A DNA stretch of 64,000 nt from DATMER01 sp040349255 (GTDB lineage: Bacteria > Acidobacteriota > Thermoanaerobaculia > Multivoradales > UBA5704): assembly GCA_040349255.1 (NCBI GenBank), contig JBEQUE010000080.1:1-64000 (forward strand), given 5' to 3'. Positions 14,859 through 22,219 of this stretch are shown in pieces. Numbering within the stretch: position 1 is the stretch's first letter; each line of letters begins with the position of its first letter. Below the pieces are notes generated by a model, which saw only the letters and a program-made list of their open reading frames with translations, was not told the DNA's origin and ran no database searches. Both the position numbers and the translations under genes were made by a program.

Positions 14859-15686
14859 TTGATCCCGTCCCCCCTCTCCCCGGCCCTCTCCCCCGAAATG
14901 GGGGAGAGGGAGATTCGCCGGCACCGGCGCTCGGAAGCGGGCTACAACCTCGTCATCCTCATGATGTCGCTGGTGGTGCTGAACATCCTGATCGCCGCGG
15001 CGCTGCCGAAGTGGAGCCACGTCATCCGGCGCGAGCGCGAGGAGGAGCTGATCTCCCGCGGTTTCCAGTACGCGGAGGCGATCCGCATCTTCCAGAACCG
15101 GTTCCAGCGCCTGCCGGTCCGCATCGGCGAGCTGATCGAGGTCGAGCCGCGCTCGATCCGCAAGCTCTGGAAGGACCCGATGACCGAGGACGGGAAGTGG
15201 GTCCTCATCCCGCCGGGCAGCGGCGGCGAGATCACCCCTCCGCCCCAGGGGCCCGACGGCCGCAACGACCAGCAGGGTCCGAACGGCGACGACTCCGGCG
15301 AGGAGGTCCCGGACAACACCGGGATCGGGGAGAAGGGCGGGACCACCCAGGTCGGTCCCTTCATCGGCGTCCGCAGCCGCAGCACCAAGGAGTCGATCCT
15401 GATCTTCAACGGCCGCGACCACTACGACCAGTGGCAGTTCACGGTCGAGATGCTGACCCAGGGCGGCGGCGGGGCGCGCGGTAACCAGATGCCGCCCGAA
15501 GGCGCCGCCGGCAATCCGGCCCAGATGGGCCTGCAGCTCAGCACGAAATGGCTCGGCCGCCCGCTGCCGAAGTTCCTCCAGCCCGAGGGCACCATGCCGC
15601 AGGACGGCGAGATGCCCAACGGCCGTCCGAACCAGCGGCCCAATCCCCGCGGCGCCAATCGCGGCGGTGGCGCGCCCCGACGCTGA
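14859..15686 (+). CDS. Atypical pseudopilin-like protein lacking Glu5
   Basis: 275 aa from TTG 14859, preceded by GAAGGAG. A prepilin-like segment RRSEAG|YNLVILMMSLVVLNILIAAALP has Ile instead of Glu at +5, as expected for a tip pseudopilin of GspK type or an uncleaved relative. A typical KEMELR-like helix (RREREEELISRGFQYAEAIRIF) follows. The C-terminal half is low-complexity, rich in Gly, Pro, Asn and Gln. The first 17 residues come from a palindromic repeat element (14869-14912). If ATG 14898 is used instead, most of that tag is lost. Confidence 0.75.
   Translation: MIPSPLSPALSPEMGEREIRRHRRSEAGYNLVILMMSLVVLNILIAAALPKWSHVIRREREEELISRGFQYAEAIRIFQNRFQRLPVRIGELIEVEPRSIRKLWKDPMTEDGKWVLIPPGSGGEITPPPQGPDGRNDQQGPNGDDSGEEVPDNTGIGEKGGTTQVGPFIGVRSRSTKESILIFNGRDHYDQWQFTVEMLTQGGGGARGNQMPPEGAAGNPAQMGLQLSTKWLGRPLPKFLQPEGTMPQDGEMPNGRPNQRPNPRGANRGGGAPRR
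14869..14912 (+). repeat. Palindromic CCCTCTCCC/GGGAGAGGG element at start of the third pseudopilin gene
   Basis: An 11-bp perfect stem (14884-14894 with 14900-14910, loop GAAAT) preceded by a C-rich tract. Same class as the element inside waaA (2309-2347), here read in a different frame as PSPLSPALSPEMGERE. It lies between the ribosome site and the prepilin motif, so a hairpin here could modulate translation. Confidence 0.7.
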
Positions 15687-15693
15687 CCGAGCC

Positions 15694-16137
15694 ATGAGGG
15701 TCCGGATCCAGAGGCTCCCGTCCGCCCGGGAACTGCCGCTCCCGGCTCCGGCCTCGCCCGGCAGCGCCGGAGTCGATCTTCGGGCCGCCGTCGAGGACGA
15801 GCTGGTGATCCGGCCCGGCGAGCGCCGCCTCGTGCCGACCGGCCTCGTCCTGGAGATTCCGCCCGGCTGGGAGGGCCAGGTCCGGCCCAGGAGCGGTCTC
15901 GCCCTGCGGCATGGGATCGGGATTCTCAACGCCCCGGGCACCATCGACAGCGACTACCGCGGCGAGGTCGGCGTGATCCTGGTCAATCACGGAGAAGCGC
16001 CGTTCCCGGTGAAGCGCGGCGATCGCATCGCCCAGCTCGTGATCGGCCGCGTCGAATCGGTCGAGTGGGTGGAGTCCGAGTCGCTGGATGGAACGGGCCG
16101 CGGCGAAGGCGGCTTCGGCTCCACGGGCAGCCGCTGA
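15694..16137 (+). CDS. dut: dUTP diphosphatase
   Basis: 147 aa. Converts dUTP to dUMP and pyrophosphate, keeping uracil out of DNA and feeding dTMP synthesis. All five trimeric-dUTPase motifs are recognisable: GSAGVDLRAA, PRSGLALRHGI, NAPGTIDSDYRGEVGVILVN, RGDRIAQLVI and the C-terminal RGEGGFGSTG. ATG 15694 is chosen over 15667, which lies inside the preceding gene. It is seven bases after the third pseudopilin gene, so it is probably co-transcribed with the secretion operon although functionally unrelated. Confidence 0.94.
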   Translation: MRVRIQRLPSARELPLPAPASPGSAGVDLRAAVEDELVIRPGERRLVPTGLVLEIPPGWEGQVRPRSGLALRHGIGILNAPGTIDSDYRGEVGVILVNHGEAPFPVKRGDRIAQLVIGRVESVEWVESESLDGTGRGEGGFGSTGSR

Positions 16138-16141
16138 GACC

Positions 16142-17764
16142 ATGCGCCGGCCCCTGGTCCTCCTTCTGCCGCTGCTCCTGCTGGCCGCCTGCCGGACGGC
16201 AGTGCCCTCGACGACCGCCTCGGGCCACGGCCGGGTGGTCGTGTTCAGCCTCGACGCCGCCGATTCGGTGACCCTCCACCGCCTGTATCAGGAGGGGAAG
16301 CTCGACGCCGGAGGCTTCGCCCGTTTCTTTCGTGACGGCCAGGTGGCCGACGGGCTGCAGCCGGTCAACCCCGCGATGACCGCCGTGAACCACATCGCGA
16401 TCGCCACCGGCCATCCGCCCGACGAGACCGGGATCGTCGCCAACGACTTCCTGCCGCCCGGCGCTCCCCTGGGCAGGACGGTCAGCGGCTTTGCGGCGCC
16501 GATCGGGACGGAGACCCTGTGGGAGGCCGCCCGGCGCCAGGGGCTGCGGGTGGCGACCTTCGGCTGGCCCGGAGCCGACGGCTCGGGCGAGCGGCGGCGC
16601 GCCGACTGGGGCCTGATCTATACGGGCGATCCGACCGTGCCGGCGCGCGTCGTCGATCTGGCCTGGAGCCCCGGCCTGCCGAAGGCCGGCGAGTGGGGTG
16701 CCGTTCCGTGTGGCGAGGGCATCTGTCGCGTGAAGACCCTGGAGATCGCTCCCGACGGCTCCACCGCCCGCGTCTTCTTCAACGGCACGTTCGCGCTTCA
16801 CGCCTATCCGGAGGCCTTCGAGGCCGAGCTTCACCGCCAGGGTCTGGTCTGGCCCGGCCCGCCGGAGGGCGACCTCCTGCTGAAGTCCTGGTGGGGCGGG
16901 GGCGCCGGCATCGACCTGGAGACCTGGATGGAGCAGACCGAGCGCTTCCAGACCTTCTTCGCGGAGGCCCTGCTCTCCATGGCGCGGTTCGGCGAGTGGG
17001 ACCTCCTCATGGGCTACACGCCGGTCCTCGACGACGCGGGACACCAGCTCCTGCTGACCGACCCGCGCCAGCCGGGCTACTGGCCCGAGCGGCGCGACGA
17101 GCTCGATCGCGCCCGGACCCGCATCTGGCAGGCGGTCGACCGGGACCTCGCGCGCCTCCTCGCCGCCTTCGACCTGCGGACCACCACCTTCCTGGTGGTG
17201 AGCGACCACGGCATGGCGCCGACGCACACCGTCCTCGATCCCGACCTGCTGTTCCGGAATTGGGGGTTCCAGACACTGGACGGAGAGGGCCGGCCGGACG
17301 CCTCCAGCCGGGCCGCCGCGGTGGGGCAGGGCGGGCTCTGCCACGTCTACGTCCGTGCCGATCTGCCGGACCGGGACCGGGTCCTGGACGACCTCCGCTC
17401 CCGCTTCCTGGCGTGGAAGGTCGGAGACGAGTCTCCGATCGCACGGGTCCTGACCCGGGCCGAATCCGCGGAGATCGGCCTCGACCATCCGAACAGCGGC
17501 GACCTGATCCTCCTCGCCGCTCCGGGATATCACTTTCGCTCCCTCGACGATCCGGCCGGCGCCGGGCCGGCCTCTCCTTCCTTCCGGGACTACGGCAAGC
17601 ACGGCTACCTGGCCACGGACCGCGCCATGCAAGCCGTCTACCTGGCGGTCGGCCGCGGGGTGAAACCGGGCCGCCGCGGCACCGTCCGCAATCTGGACCT
17701 GGCCGCCGAGATCGCGGCCTGGCTCGGGATCGAGCCTCCGCGCCGCCGGCCTACAGCACCCTGA
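16142..17764 (+). CDS. Type I phosphodiesterase/nucleotide pyrophosphatase-like lipoprotein
   Basis: 540 aa with a lipoprotein signal (LLLLAAC). The alkaline-phosphatase-superfamily core is intact: metal Asp in VVVFSLDAAD, nucleophile Thr in NPAMTAVNH, the pair in YTPVLDDAGH, the pair in VVSDHGMAPTH, and the last His in YGKHGYLATDRAM. The family hydrolyses nucleotide or phospholipid phosphodiesters outside the cytoplasm; the substrate here cannot be read. It starts four bases after dut. Its 3' end overlaps the convergent GNAT gene by 14 bp. Confidence 0.88.
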   Translation: MRRPLVLLLPLLLLAACRTAVPSTTASGHGRVVVFSLDAADSVTLHRLYQEGKLDAGGFARFFRDGQVADGLQPVNPAMTAVNHIAIATGHPPDETGIVANDFLPPGAPLGRTVSGFAAPIGTETLWEAARRQGLRVATFGWPGADGSGERRRADWGLIYTGDPTVPARVVDLAWSPGLPKAGEWGAVPCGEGICRVKTLEIAPDGSTARVFFNGTFALHAYPEAFEAELHRQGLVWPGPPEGDLLLKSWWGGGAGIDLETWMEQTERFQTFFAEALLSMARFGEWDLLMGYTPVLDDAGHQLLLTDPRQPGYWPERRDELDRARTRIWQAVDRDLARLLAAFDLRTTTFLVVSDHGMAPTHTVLDPDLLFRNWGFQTLDGEGRPDASSRAAAVGQGGLCHVYVRADLPDRDRVLDDLRSRFLAWKVGDESPIARVLTRAESAEIGLDHPNSGDLILLAAPGYHFRSLDDPAGAGPASPSFRDYGKHGYLATDRAMQAVYLAVGRGVKPGRRGTVRNLDLAAEIAAWLGIEPPRRRPTAP

Positions 17765-18221
17765 GAAAAATGGCCTTGCCGTCGCCCGGCGCATAGAAGT
17801 CGGGCAGCTCGGCGGCCAGCTCGTAACGGCACGCGAAGTAGAAGCGCCGGGTCGGATCGTACTGAGCCCGGGTGGAGGTCTCGACGTAGACCCGGGTGCG
17901 GCCCTCGGAGGCCATCCAGTCCTCGGCGGCCCTGAGCAGCGCGGCCCCGATACCCCGTCCCTGCCAGGCCGGGTGGACCACGATCCAGTAGAGGTCGGCC
18001 GAGGCGGCGGTGCCCGGGATCGGGCCCCAGCAGGCGTAGCCGGCGACACCTTCATCTTCGGCGACCGCGAAGCGGTAGTGGCTCGCCCCGCCGTTGGCCA
18101 GCCCGTCGTCGATCAGCTCCAGCGCGACCTCGACCTCCTCGGCGCTGAAGAAGGCGGTCTCGCGGATGAGCATCTCCAGAGGCTCGCGGTCGGAGGCGGC
18201 CAGGCCGCGGCGGATCGTCAC
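17751..18221 (-). CDS. GNAT-family N-acetyltransferase
   Basis: 156 aa from GTG 18221, in a GTGA overlap with the ligase gene upstream. Motif A with the acetyl-CoA loop is clear (LYWIVVHPAWQGRGIGAALL), followed by the motif B region (YDPTRRFYFACRYELAAELPDFY). It is last in a four-gene operon behind a lysine 2,3-aminomutase and two ATP-grasp ligases. By analogy with beta-lysine acetyltransferase (AblB, also GNAT), which acts with a lysine aminomutase, it may acetylate beta-lysine or the ligated product. It could equally be a self-protection or tailoring enzyme. Confidence 0.88.
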   Translation of the reverse strand: MTIRRGLAASDREPLEMLIRETAFFSAEEVEVALELIDDGLANGGASHYRFAVAEDEGVAGYACWGPIPGTAASADLYWIVVHPAWQGRGIGAALLRAAEDWMASEGRTRVYVETSTRAQYDPTRRFYFACRYELAAELPDFYAPGDGKAIFLRVL

Positions 18222-19216
18222 AGGGCCGCCTCCAGGATCCGCCTCACCACGTCCGCGTGCGACAGGCCCGCCCGGCCCGCCGCCGCCATGAAACCGGCGT
18301 CGGCCGACAGGCAGGGGTTCGCGTTGACCTCCAGGACGTTCGGCGCGCCGTGCTCGTCCAGTCGGAAATCGATCCGCGCGTACCCGGACAACCCGCACAG
18401 GTGCCAGGAGGCGGCCGCGATCTCACGCACCCGCCCGAGCAGCTCCGCATCCTCCGGCCCTTCCGGGAAATGCCGGACGGTATGGATGCAGGCGAACGAG
18501 TCCTCGATCCACTTCGCTTCGTAGCCGATCACGCGCGACATCCCTTCGGGGAAGCCTTCGAAAAGGATCTCGGCCACGGGCAGGACCTGAACCCCGGAAC
18601 CGTCGGCGAGGAGCGAGACGTTCAGCTCGCGGCCGGGCAGATAGCGTTCGACCAGCACCGGCTGCTTCGGGAAGCGCCGGGCGAGAGCGGCGCCGCGTTC
18701 GAGAGCGGCCTCGCGGGTGTGGCAGACCGGATCGCCTTCGAGCCCGATCGAGGCGTCCTCGAACGCGGGCTTGAGAATCCACGGCGGCGGTATCTGGTTG
18801 AAGAGCCGATCGAGGACGCACGGGCGGTCGAGATCCAGCCGGCCGCCCGGAGCCACGCTCACCCCTTCCGAAGCGAGCAGCGCGCGGGTCGCCAGCTTGT
18901 CGGTGGTCAGCGCGAGCGCCGCCGGAGTCGAGCCCGTGAACGGCAGACCCGCCAGCTCCAGCACCGCGGCGCAGTCCGTGTGCAGCCAGGGACGGCCCGG
19001 AGGCGATTCGATCAGGTTGAAGACCAGGGTCTTCTCCCGATCGATCCCAAGGAAGACCTCCAGCGCCCGGCCCGGATCGGCCGCCAGACGGCGGGCCGGA
19101 AGGCCGAGCGCGGCGAGCGCCTCCTCGACCATCCCGACCTGCGCCAGGACGTCCGAGGTGGACGGGTCGTCCTCCTCGCCGACCGGGTTGTGGGCCACGA
19201 CGACCGAACGGGTCAC
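18218..19216 (-). CDS. ATP-grasp ligase, D-Ala-D-Ala ligase-like (second of pair)
   Basis: 332 aa from GTG 19216 (GTGA overlap). ATP-grasp features: pre-fold with VFNLIESPPGRP, TTDKLATRALL, the ATP-lysine segment PPWILKPAFEDASIGL, the VLVERYLPGRELNVSLL strand, and the metal-binding end GYARIDFRLDEHGAPNVLEVNANPCLS. Family members join a carboxylate to an amine through an acyl phosphate. It is clearly related to its upstream neighbour but too diverged for a recent duplication. Not a cell-wall Ddl by context; substrates unknown. Confidence 0.87.
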   Translation of the reverse strand: MTRSVVVAHNPVGEEDDPSTSDVLAQVGMVEEALAALGLPARRLAADPGRALEVFLGIDREKTLVFNLIESPPGRPWLHTDCAAVLELAGLPFTGSTPAALALTTDKLATRALLASEGVSVAPGGRLDLDRPCVLDRLFNQIPPPWILKPAFEDASIGLEGDPVCHTREAALERGAALARRFPKQPVLVERYLPGRELNVSLLADGSGVQVLPVAEILFEGFPEGMSRVIGYEAKWIEDSFACIHTVRHFPEGPEDAELLGRVREIAAASWHLCGLSGYARIDFRLDEHGAPNVLEVNANPCLSADAGFMAAAGRAGLSHADVVRRILEAAL

Positions 19217-20199
19217 AGCTCCCACCGGCGCGCGGCGGCCTCCACGATCGACCCGACCAGATCCCGGTACGACAGCCCGGCCATGCGCGAAAGGATCGGC
19301 AGGTCCGAGGTCACCGGGTTCATGCCGGGCAGAGGGTTCACCTCCAGGAAGCAGGGCTCGCCGCTCCCGTCGCAGCGCAGGTCGACCCGCGCCGCGTCCC
19401 GGCAGGACAGGGCCCGGTACGCGCCGAGCGCAACCTCCCTCGCGCGGCGGGCCATGGGCTCGCCGTCGAGGAGACGGTAAATCGTGCGCTCCGTGAACTC
19501 GGCCTTGTTGAGCGCGGTATAGGCCGGGTCCATGCCCTCCTTGAACACCACCTCCATGATGCCGATCACCCGCGTGTCGTCGCCGTTGCCGACGATCCCG
19601 ACCGTCATCTCCCGTCCGGGCAGGTAGCTCTCGACCAGCACCGGCTGCCGGAACAGCCGGATCAGCTCGCCGCAGGCCTCGCGCAGCTCGCCGCGGTCGG
19701 AGACCCGCGAGCGCTCCGTGACGCCCTTCGAGCTCCCTTCGGCGGCGGGCTTCACGAACAGCGGCGGCTCCAGGTCGACCCCGTCGGCCTGGTCCGGGCT
19801 TTCGATCACCGCGAACGGAGGCGTGGGCAGGCCGCTGTCGCGCACCACGCGCTTGGCCAGCGGCTTGTCCAGCGTCACGGCGCAGGTGAGGGGATCGGAG
19901 AACGTGTACGGCTGATCGAACATCTCGCAGAGGGCGGGCACCTGCGCCTCGCGCGAGCGCCCGCGGACCCCCTCGGCGAAGTTGAACACCAGGTCCCAGC
20001 GCTCGCCCGCGGCGAGACGCCGGGCGAGCTCCGTGCCGCGGCCGACCCGGTCGACGGAATGGCCGAGGCTTTCGAGAGCCCCGGCGATCCCGGCGATCGT
20101 GGCCTCCTCGTCGAACTCCATGACGTCGTGGGGCGCGAACCCCGCGGCCAGGTAGTCCGATTTGAGGTCGTAGCAGAGCCCGATCCGAAGCCCCTTCAT
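19213..20199 (-). CDS. ATP-grasp ligase, D-Ala-D-Ala ligase-like (first of pair)
   Basis: 328 aa, starting in an ATGA overlap with kamA. Motifs: LVFNFAEGVRGRSREAQVPALCE, TLDKPLAKRVVRDSGLP, LFVKPAAEGSSKGV (ATP binding), VLVESYLPGREMTVGIVG and the metal/phosphate end ARVDLRCDGSGEPCFLEVNPLPGMNP. It is closer to true D-Ala-D-Ala ligases than its partner, but the YDLKSDYLAAGFAPHD start is typical of the non-cell-wall group. Inferred to condense beta-lysine or a derivative with another amino acid. Confidence 0.88.
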   Translation of the reverse strand: MKGLRIGLCYDLKSDYLAAGFAPHDVMEFDEEATIAGIAGALESLGHSVDRVGRGTELARRLAAGERWDLVFNFAEGVRGRSREAQVPALCEMFDQPYTFSDPLTCAVTLDKPLAKRVVRDSGLPTPPFAVIESPDQADGVDLEPPLFVKPAAEGSSKGVTERSRVSDRGELREACGELIRLFRQPVLVESYLPGREMTVGIVGNGDDTRVIGIMEVVFKEGMDPAYTALNKAEFTERTIYRLLDGEPMARRAREVALGAYRALSCRDAARVDLRCDGSGEPCFLEVNPLPGMNPVTSDLPILSRMAGLSYRDLVGSIVEAAARRWEL

Positions 20200-21359
20200 C
20201 GGCGGCTTTCAACCGGATCGGGGTACGTGTACGTCCGTCCCGCCCAGTTGCGGAGCGTCACCGTGCCGGCCGAGTAGTCGAGCAGCGTAGGGCTCTGGAG
20301 CGGCACCTTGCCGCCGCCGCCCGGCGCGTCGACCACATAGGTGGGAACGGCGTAGCCCGTGGTGTGGCCGCGGAGCTGATCCATCAGCTCCAGGCCCTTC
20401 TCGATCGTGGTGCGGAGATGGCTGGTGCCGACCACCGGATCGGCCTGATAGAGATAGTAGGGGCGGACGCGCAGCTTGAGCAGCCCGTGGAACAGGTCGC
20501 GCAGCTCCTCGACCGAGTCGTTGACGCCGCGCAGCAGCACGGTCTGGCTGCCGAGCGGGATGCCGCCGTCGGCGAGCCGGTCGCAGGCCTCGGCCACCTC
20601 GGGCGTCAGCTCGCGCTCGTGGCAGAAGTGCACGGAGAGCCAGGCCCTGTGCTTGCGGAGCACCGCGACCAGCTCGGGAGTGATGCGCTGCGGCACGAAG
20701 CCGGGGATGCGGGTGCCGAGGCGCACGAACTCGATGTGCGGGATCGCGCGCAGCTTGCCCAGGAGCTGATCGAGCGAGTTGTCGGACATGAGCAGCGGAT
20801 CGCCGCCCGAGATCAGCACGTCGCGCACCTCGGAGTGCTCGCGGAGGTAGGTGAGCGCGGCGTCGACGCGGCGGCCGAGCGGCTCGAGCTCGCCCTGGCT
20901 GACCAGCCGGCTGCGGGTGCAGTAGCGGCAATAGGCGGCGCAGGTGTCGAGCACCAGGAAGAGGACGCGGTCGGGATATCGGTGCACGAGCCCTTCGACC
21001 ACCGTGTCGTGGTCCTCGCCGCAGGGGTCGGCCATGTCGTCCGGAGCCACGAGGAGCTCGGAATCGCGCGGCACGACCTGCAGGCGGAGCGGGCAGCTCG
21101 GATCCTCGGGATCGATCAGCGCGGCGAAGTGGGGCGTCACGGCGACGGAGAACTTCTCGCTCGCCAGGATCAGACCGCGACGCTCTTCATCCGTGAGCCG
21201 GATCAGCTTCTCGAATTGATCGAGCCGGGTGAGCCGGTGGCGCATCTGCCAGCGCCAGTCGTTCCAGTTGGAAGGCTCGTAGCTCTGGCCGAACAGAGAG
21301 CAGATCTCGTCGCGGCGCTGAGCTTCGGTTTCGATCGAGGCGACAGCCTCTCGCTTCAT
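20196..21359 (-). CDS. kamA: Lysine 2,3-aminomutase (KamA family radical SAM enzyme)
   Basis: 387 aa from ATG 21359, with GGAGG upstream. A radical SAM/PLP enzyme converting L-lysine to L-beta-lysine. The 4Fe-4S motif is C140-x3-C144-x2-C147 (CAAYCRYC). The PLP lysine is K351 in DAPGGGGK. From recalled family knowledge, clostridial lysine aminomutase binds the substrate side chain with Asp293 and Asp330, 44 and 7 residues before its PLP Lys337; here D307 and D344 occupy exactly those spacings, supporting lysine rather than glutamate. The N-terminal NWNDWRWQMRHR block also matches. The C-terminal Cys-rich zinc segment of the clostridial enzyme is absent. Confidence 0.92.
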   Translation of the reverse strand: MKREAVASIETEAQRRDEICSLFGQSYEPSNWNDWRWQMRHRLTRLDQFEKLIRLTDEERRGLILASEKFSVAVTPHFAALIDPEDPSCPLRLQVVPRDSELLVAPDDMADPCGEDHDTVVEGLVHRYPDRVLFLVLDTCAAYCRYCTRSRLVSQGELEPLGRRVDAALTYLREHSEVRDVLISGGDPLLMSDNSLDQLLGKLRAIPHIEFVRLGTRIPGFVPQRITPELVAVLRKHRAWLSVHFCHERELTPEVAEACDRLADGGIPLGSQTVLLRGVNDSVEELRDLFHGLLKLRVRPYYLYQADPVVGTSHLRTTIEKGLELMDQLRGHTTGYAVPTYVVDAPGGGGKVPLQSPTLLDYSAGTVTLRNWAGRTYTYPDPVESRR

Positions 21360-21793
21360 CTCGGGTTTCCTCCGTGGAAACGGTGTAAAACGGGGGTAAA
21401 CGGGAATCTGGATGGAGCGACCCACGGGGGCGCCTCAAAGGCGACAACCCGCCCGGATCGATCACCCGGCAGGAAAGCCCCGTAGGGCTCGGGGATCATG
21501 ATCGTTACAGCGTTAGGCCGAAGTTCCAGCGCGGCTCACGAGGACCGTGCGCGCACGCCGGGGCCGGGGGTGGAGGGGTTGAGACGTGAGAAGGCGAAAC
21601 GCTGCCCGACGACCAGCGCCGGACAGCCGCAGCAGCCGCGATGTCAGGGGTACTTGGAGGTTGGTCGGGAGCCGCGTTCACGTCGTCCACGACATTTACG
21701 ATAGCGGACTTGGCCCCCATGTCAAGAGGAAATTTTCCTGCGGCTCCGGATCCCCGGGTCCGAGCCCGCTTCGAGCCGATACAATAGCCGGCC
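21360..21793. other. Divergent intergenic region with possible structured kamA leader
   Basis: 434 bp between kamA (minus) and the HIT gene (plus). On the kamA side there are short hairpins: CGCCT-CAA-AGGCG (21431-21443), AGCCC-CGTA-GGGCT (21476-21489), and a GATCGATC dyad near 21457. These could be parts of a 5' leader, but I cannot match them to a known riboswitch. The HIT-proximal part is ordinary apart from its -10 box. Small open frames here show no coding character. Confidence 0.35.
21780..21785 (+). promoter_or_regulatory. Candidate -10 box (TACAAT) of the HIT gene
   Basis: TACAAT ends nine bases before ATG 21794, so initiation about seven bases downstream would leave almost no leader. 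No good -35 hexamer is visible, and no Shine-Dalgarno is seen. Confidence 0.35.
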
Positions 21794-22219
21794 ATGAGCG
21801 ACCATCAGCCCACCATCTTCGACAAGATCCTCTCGGGAGAGATCCCGAGCCACAAGGTGTACGAGGACGAGCACGTCCTCGCCTTCCTGGACATCGGTCC
21901 GCTGTCGGACGGCCACACACTGGTGATTCCCAAGGAGCGCAAGGCGCAGCTCCACCAGCTTTCGGACGAATCGGCCGCGGCGGTCGGCCGCGTGCTGCCC
22001 CGGCTCTGCCGGGCGGTGATGCGGGCGACCGGCGCCACCGACTACAACATCCTTCAGAACAACGGCTCCGATGCTCACCAGGTTGTCATGCATGTTCACT
22101 TTCATATCATTCCCAAGTTCGGCCGCGAGGGTCTGGGGCTGATGTGGCCGGCGAAGGAGCTTTCGAGCGCCGCCGCCCGCGACCTGGTGGAGAAAATGCG
22201 AAAGGCATTGGAGAGCTGA
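21794..22219 (+). CDS. HIT-family protein (HinT-like purine nucleoside phosphoramidase)
   Basis: 141 aa. Starts with the HinT pattern TIFDKILSGEIPSHKVYEDEHVLAFLDI and GHTLVIPKERK. The histidine triad is HVHFH near residue 103-107 (VVMHVHFHIIPKF), which carries the AMP-acceptor His. Family members cleave adenosine phosphoramidates and aminoacyl adenylates. Its stop and the next gene's start overlap (TGATG), so the two are coupled. Full-length for the family. Confidence 0.93.
   Translation: MSDHQPTIFDKILSGEIPSHKVYEDEHVLAFLDIGPLSDGHTLVIPKERKAQLHQLSDESAAAVGRVLPRLCRAVMRATGATDYNILQNNGSDAHQVVMHVHFHIIPKFGREGLGLMWPAKELSSAAARDLVEKMRKALES

Noticed and set aside
3292..15686. Operon considered as a classical retractile type IV pilus
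   Set aside because: No PilT-type second ATPase is present, the pilin-like proteins are GspG-like pseudopilins, and one lacks Glu5. A T2SS-like hybrid fits better, though genes outside the window could change this.
18218..20199. ATP-grasp pair considered as cell-wall D-Ala-D-Ala ligases
   Set aside because: Both are in a tight operon with a lysine aminomutase and an acetyltransferase, with no mur or fts genes nearby, and two diverged copies in tandem would be odd for peptidoglycan synthesis.
20196..21359. KamA-family gene considered as the EF-P modification enzyme EpmB or as a glutamate 2,3-aminomutase
   Set aside because: No efp or epmA genes are adjacent and the protein has the longer lysine-aminomutase N-terminus. 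Both lysine-binding Asp residues are present at the expected spacings; glutamate enzymes replace them.
21426..21500. Possible tRNA or known riboswitch between kamA and the HIT gene
   Set aside because: No T-arm GTTCGA-type consensus or cloverleaf could be formed on either strand, and no known riboswitch core was recognised.
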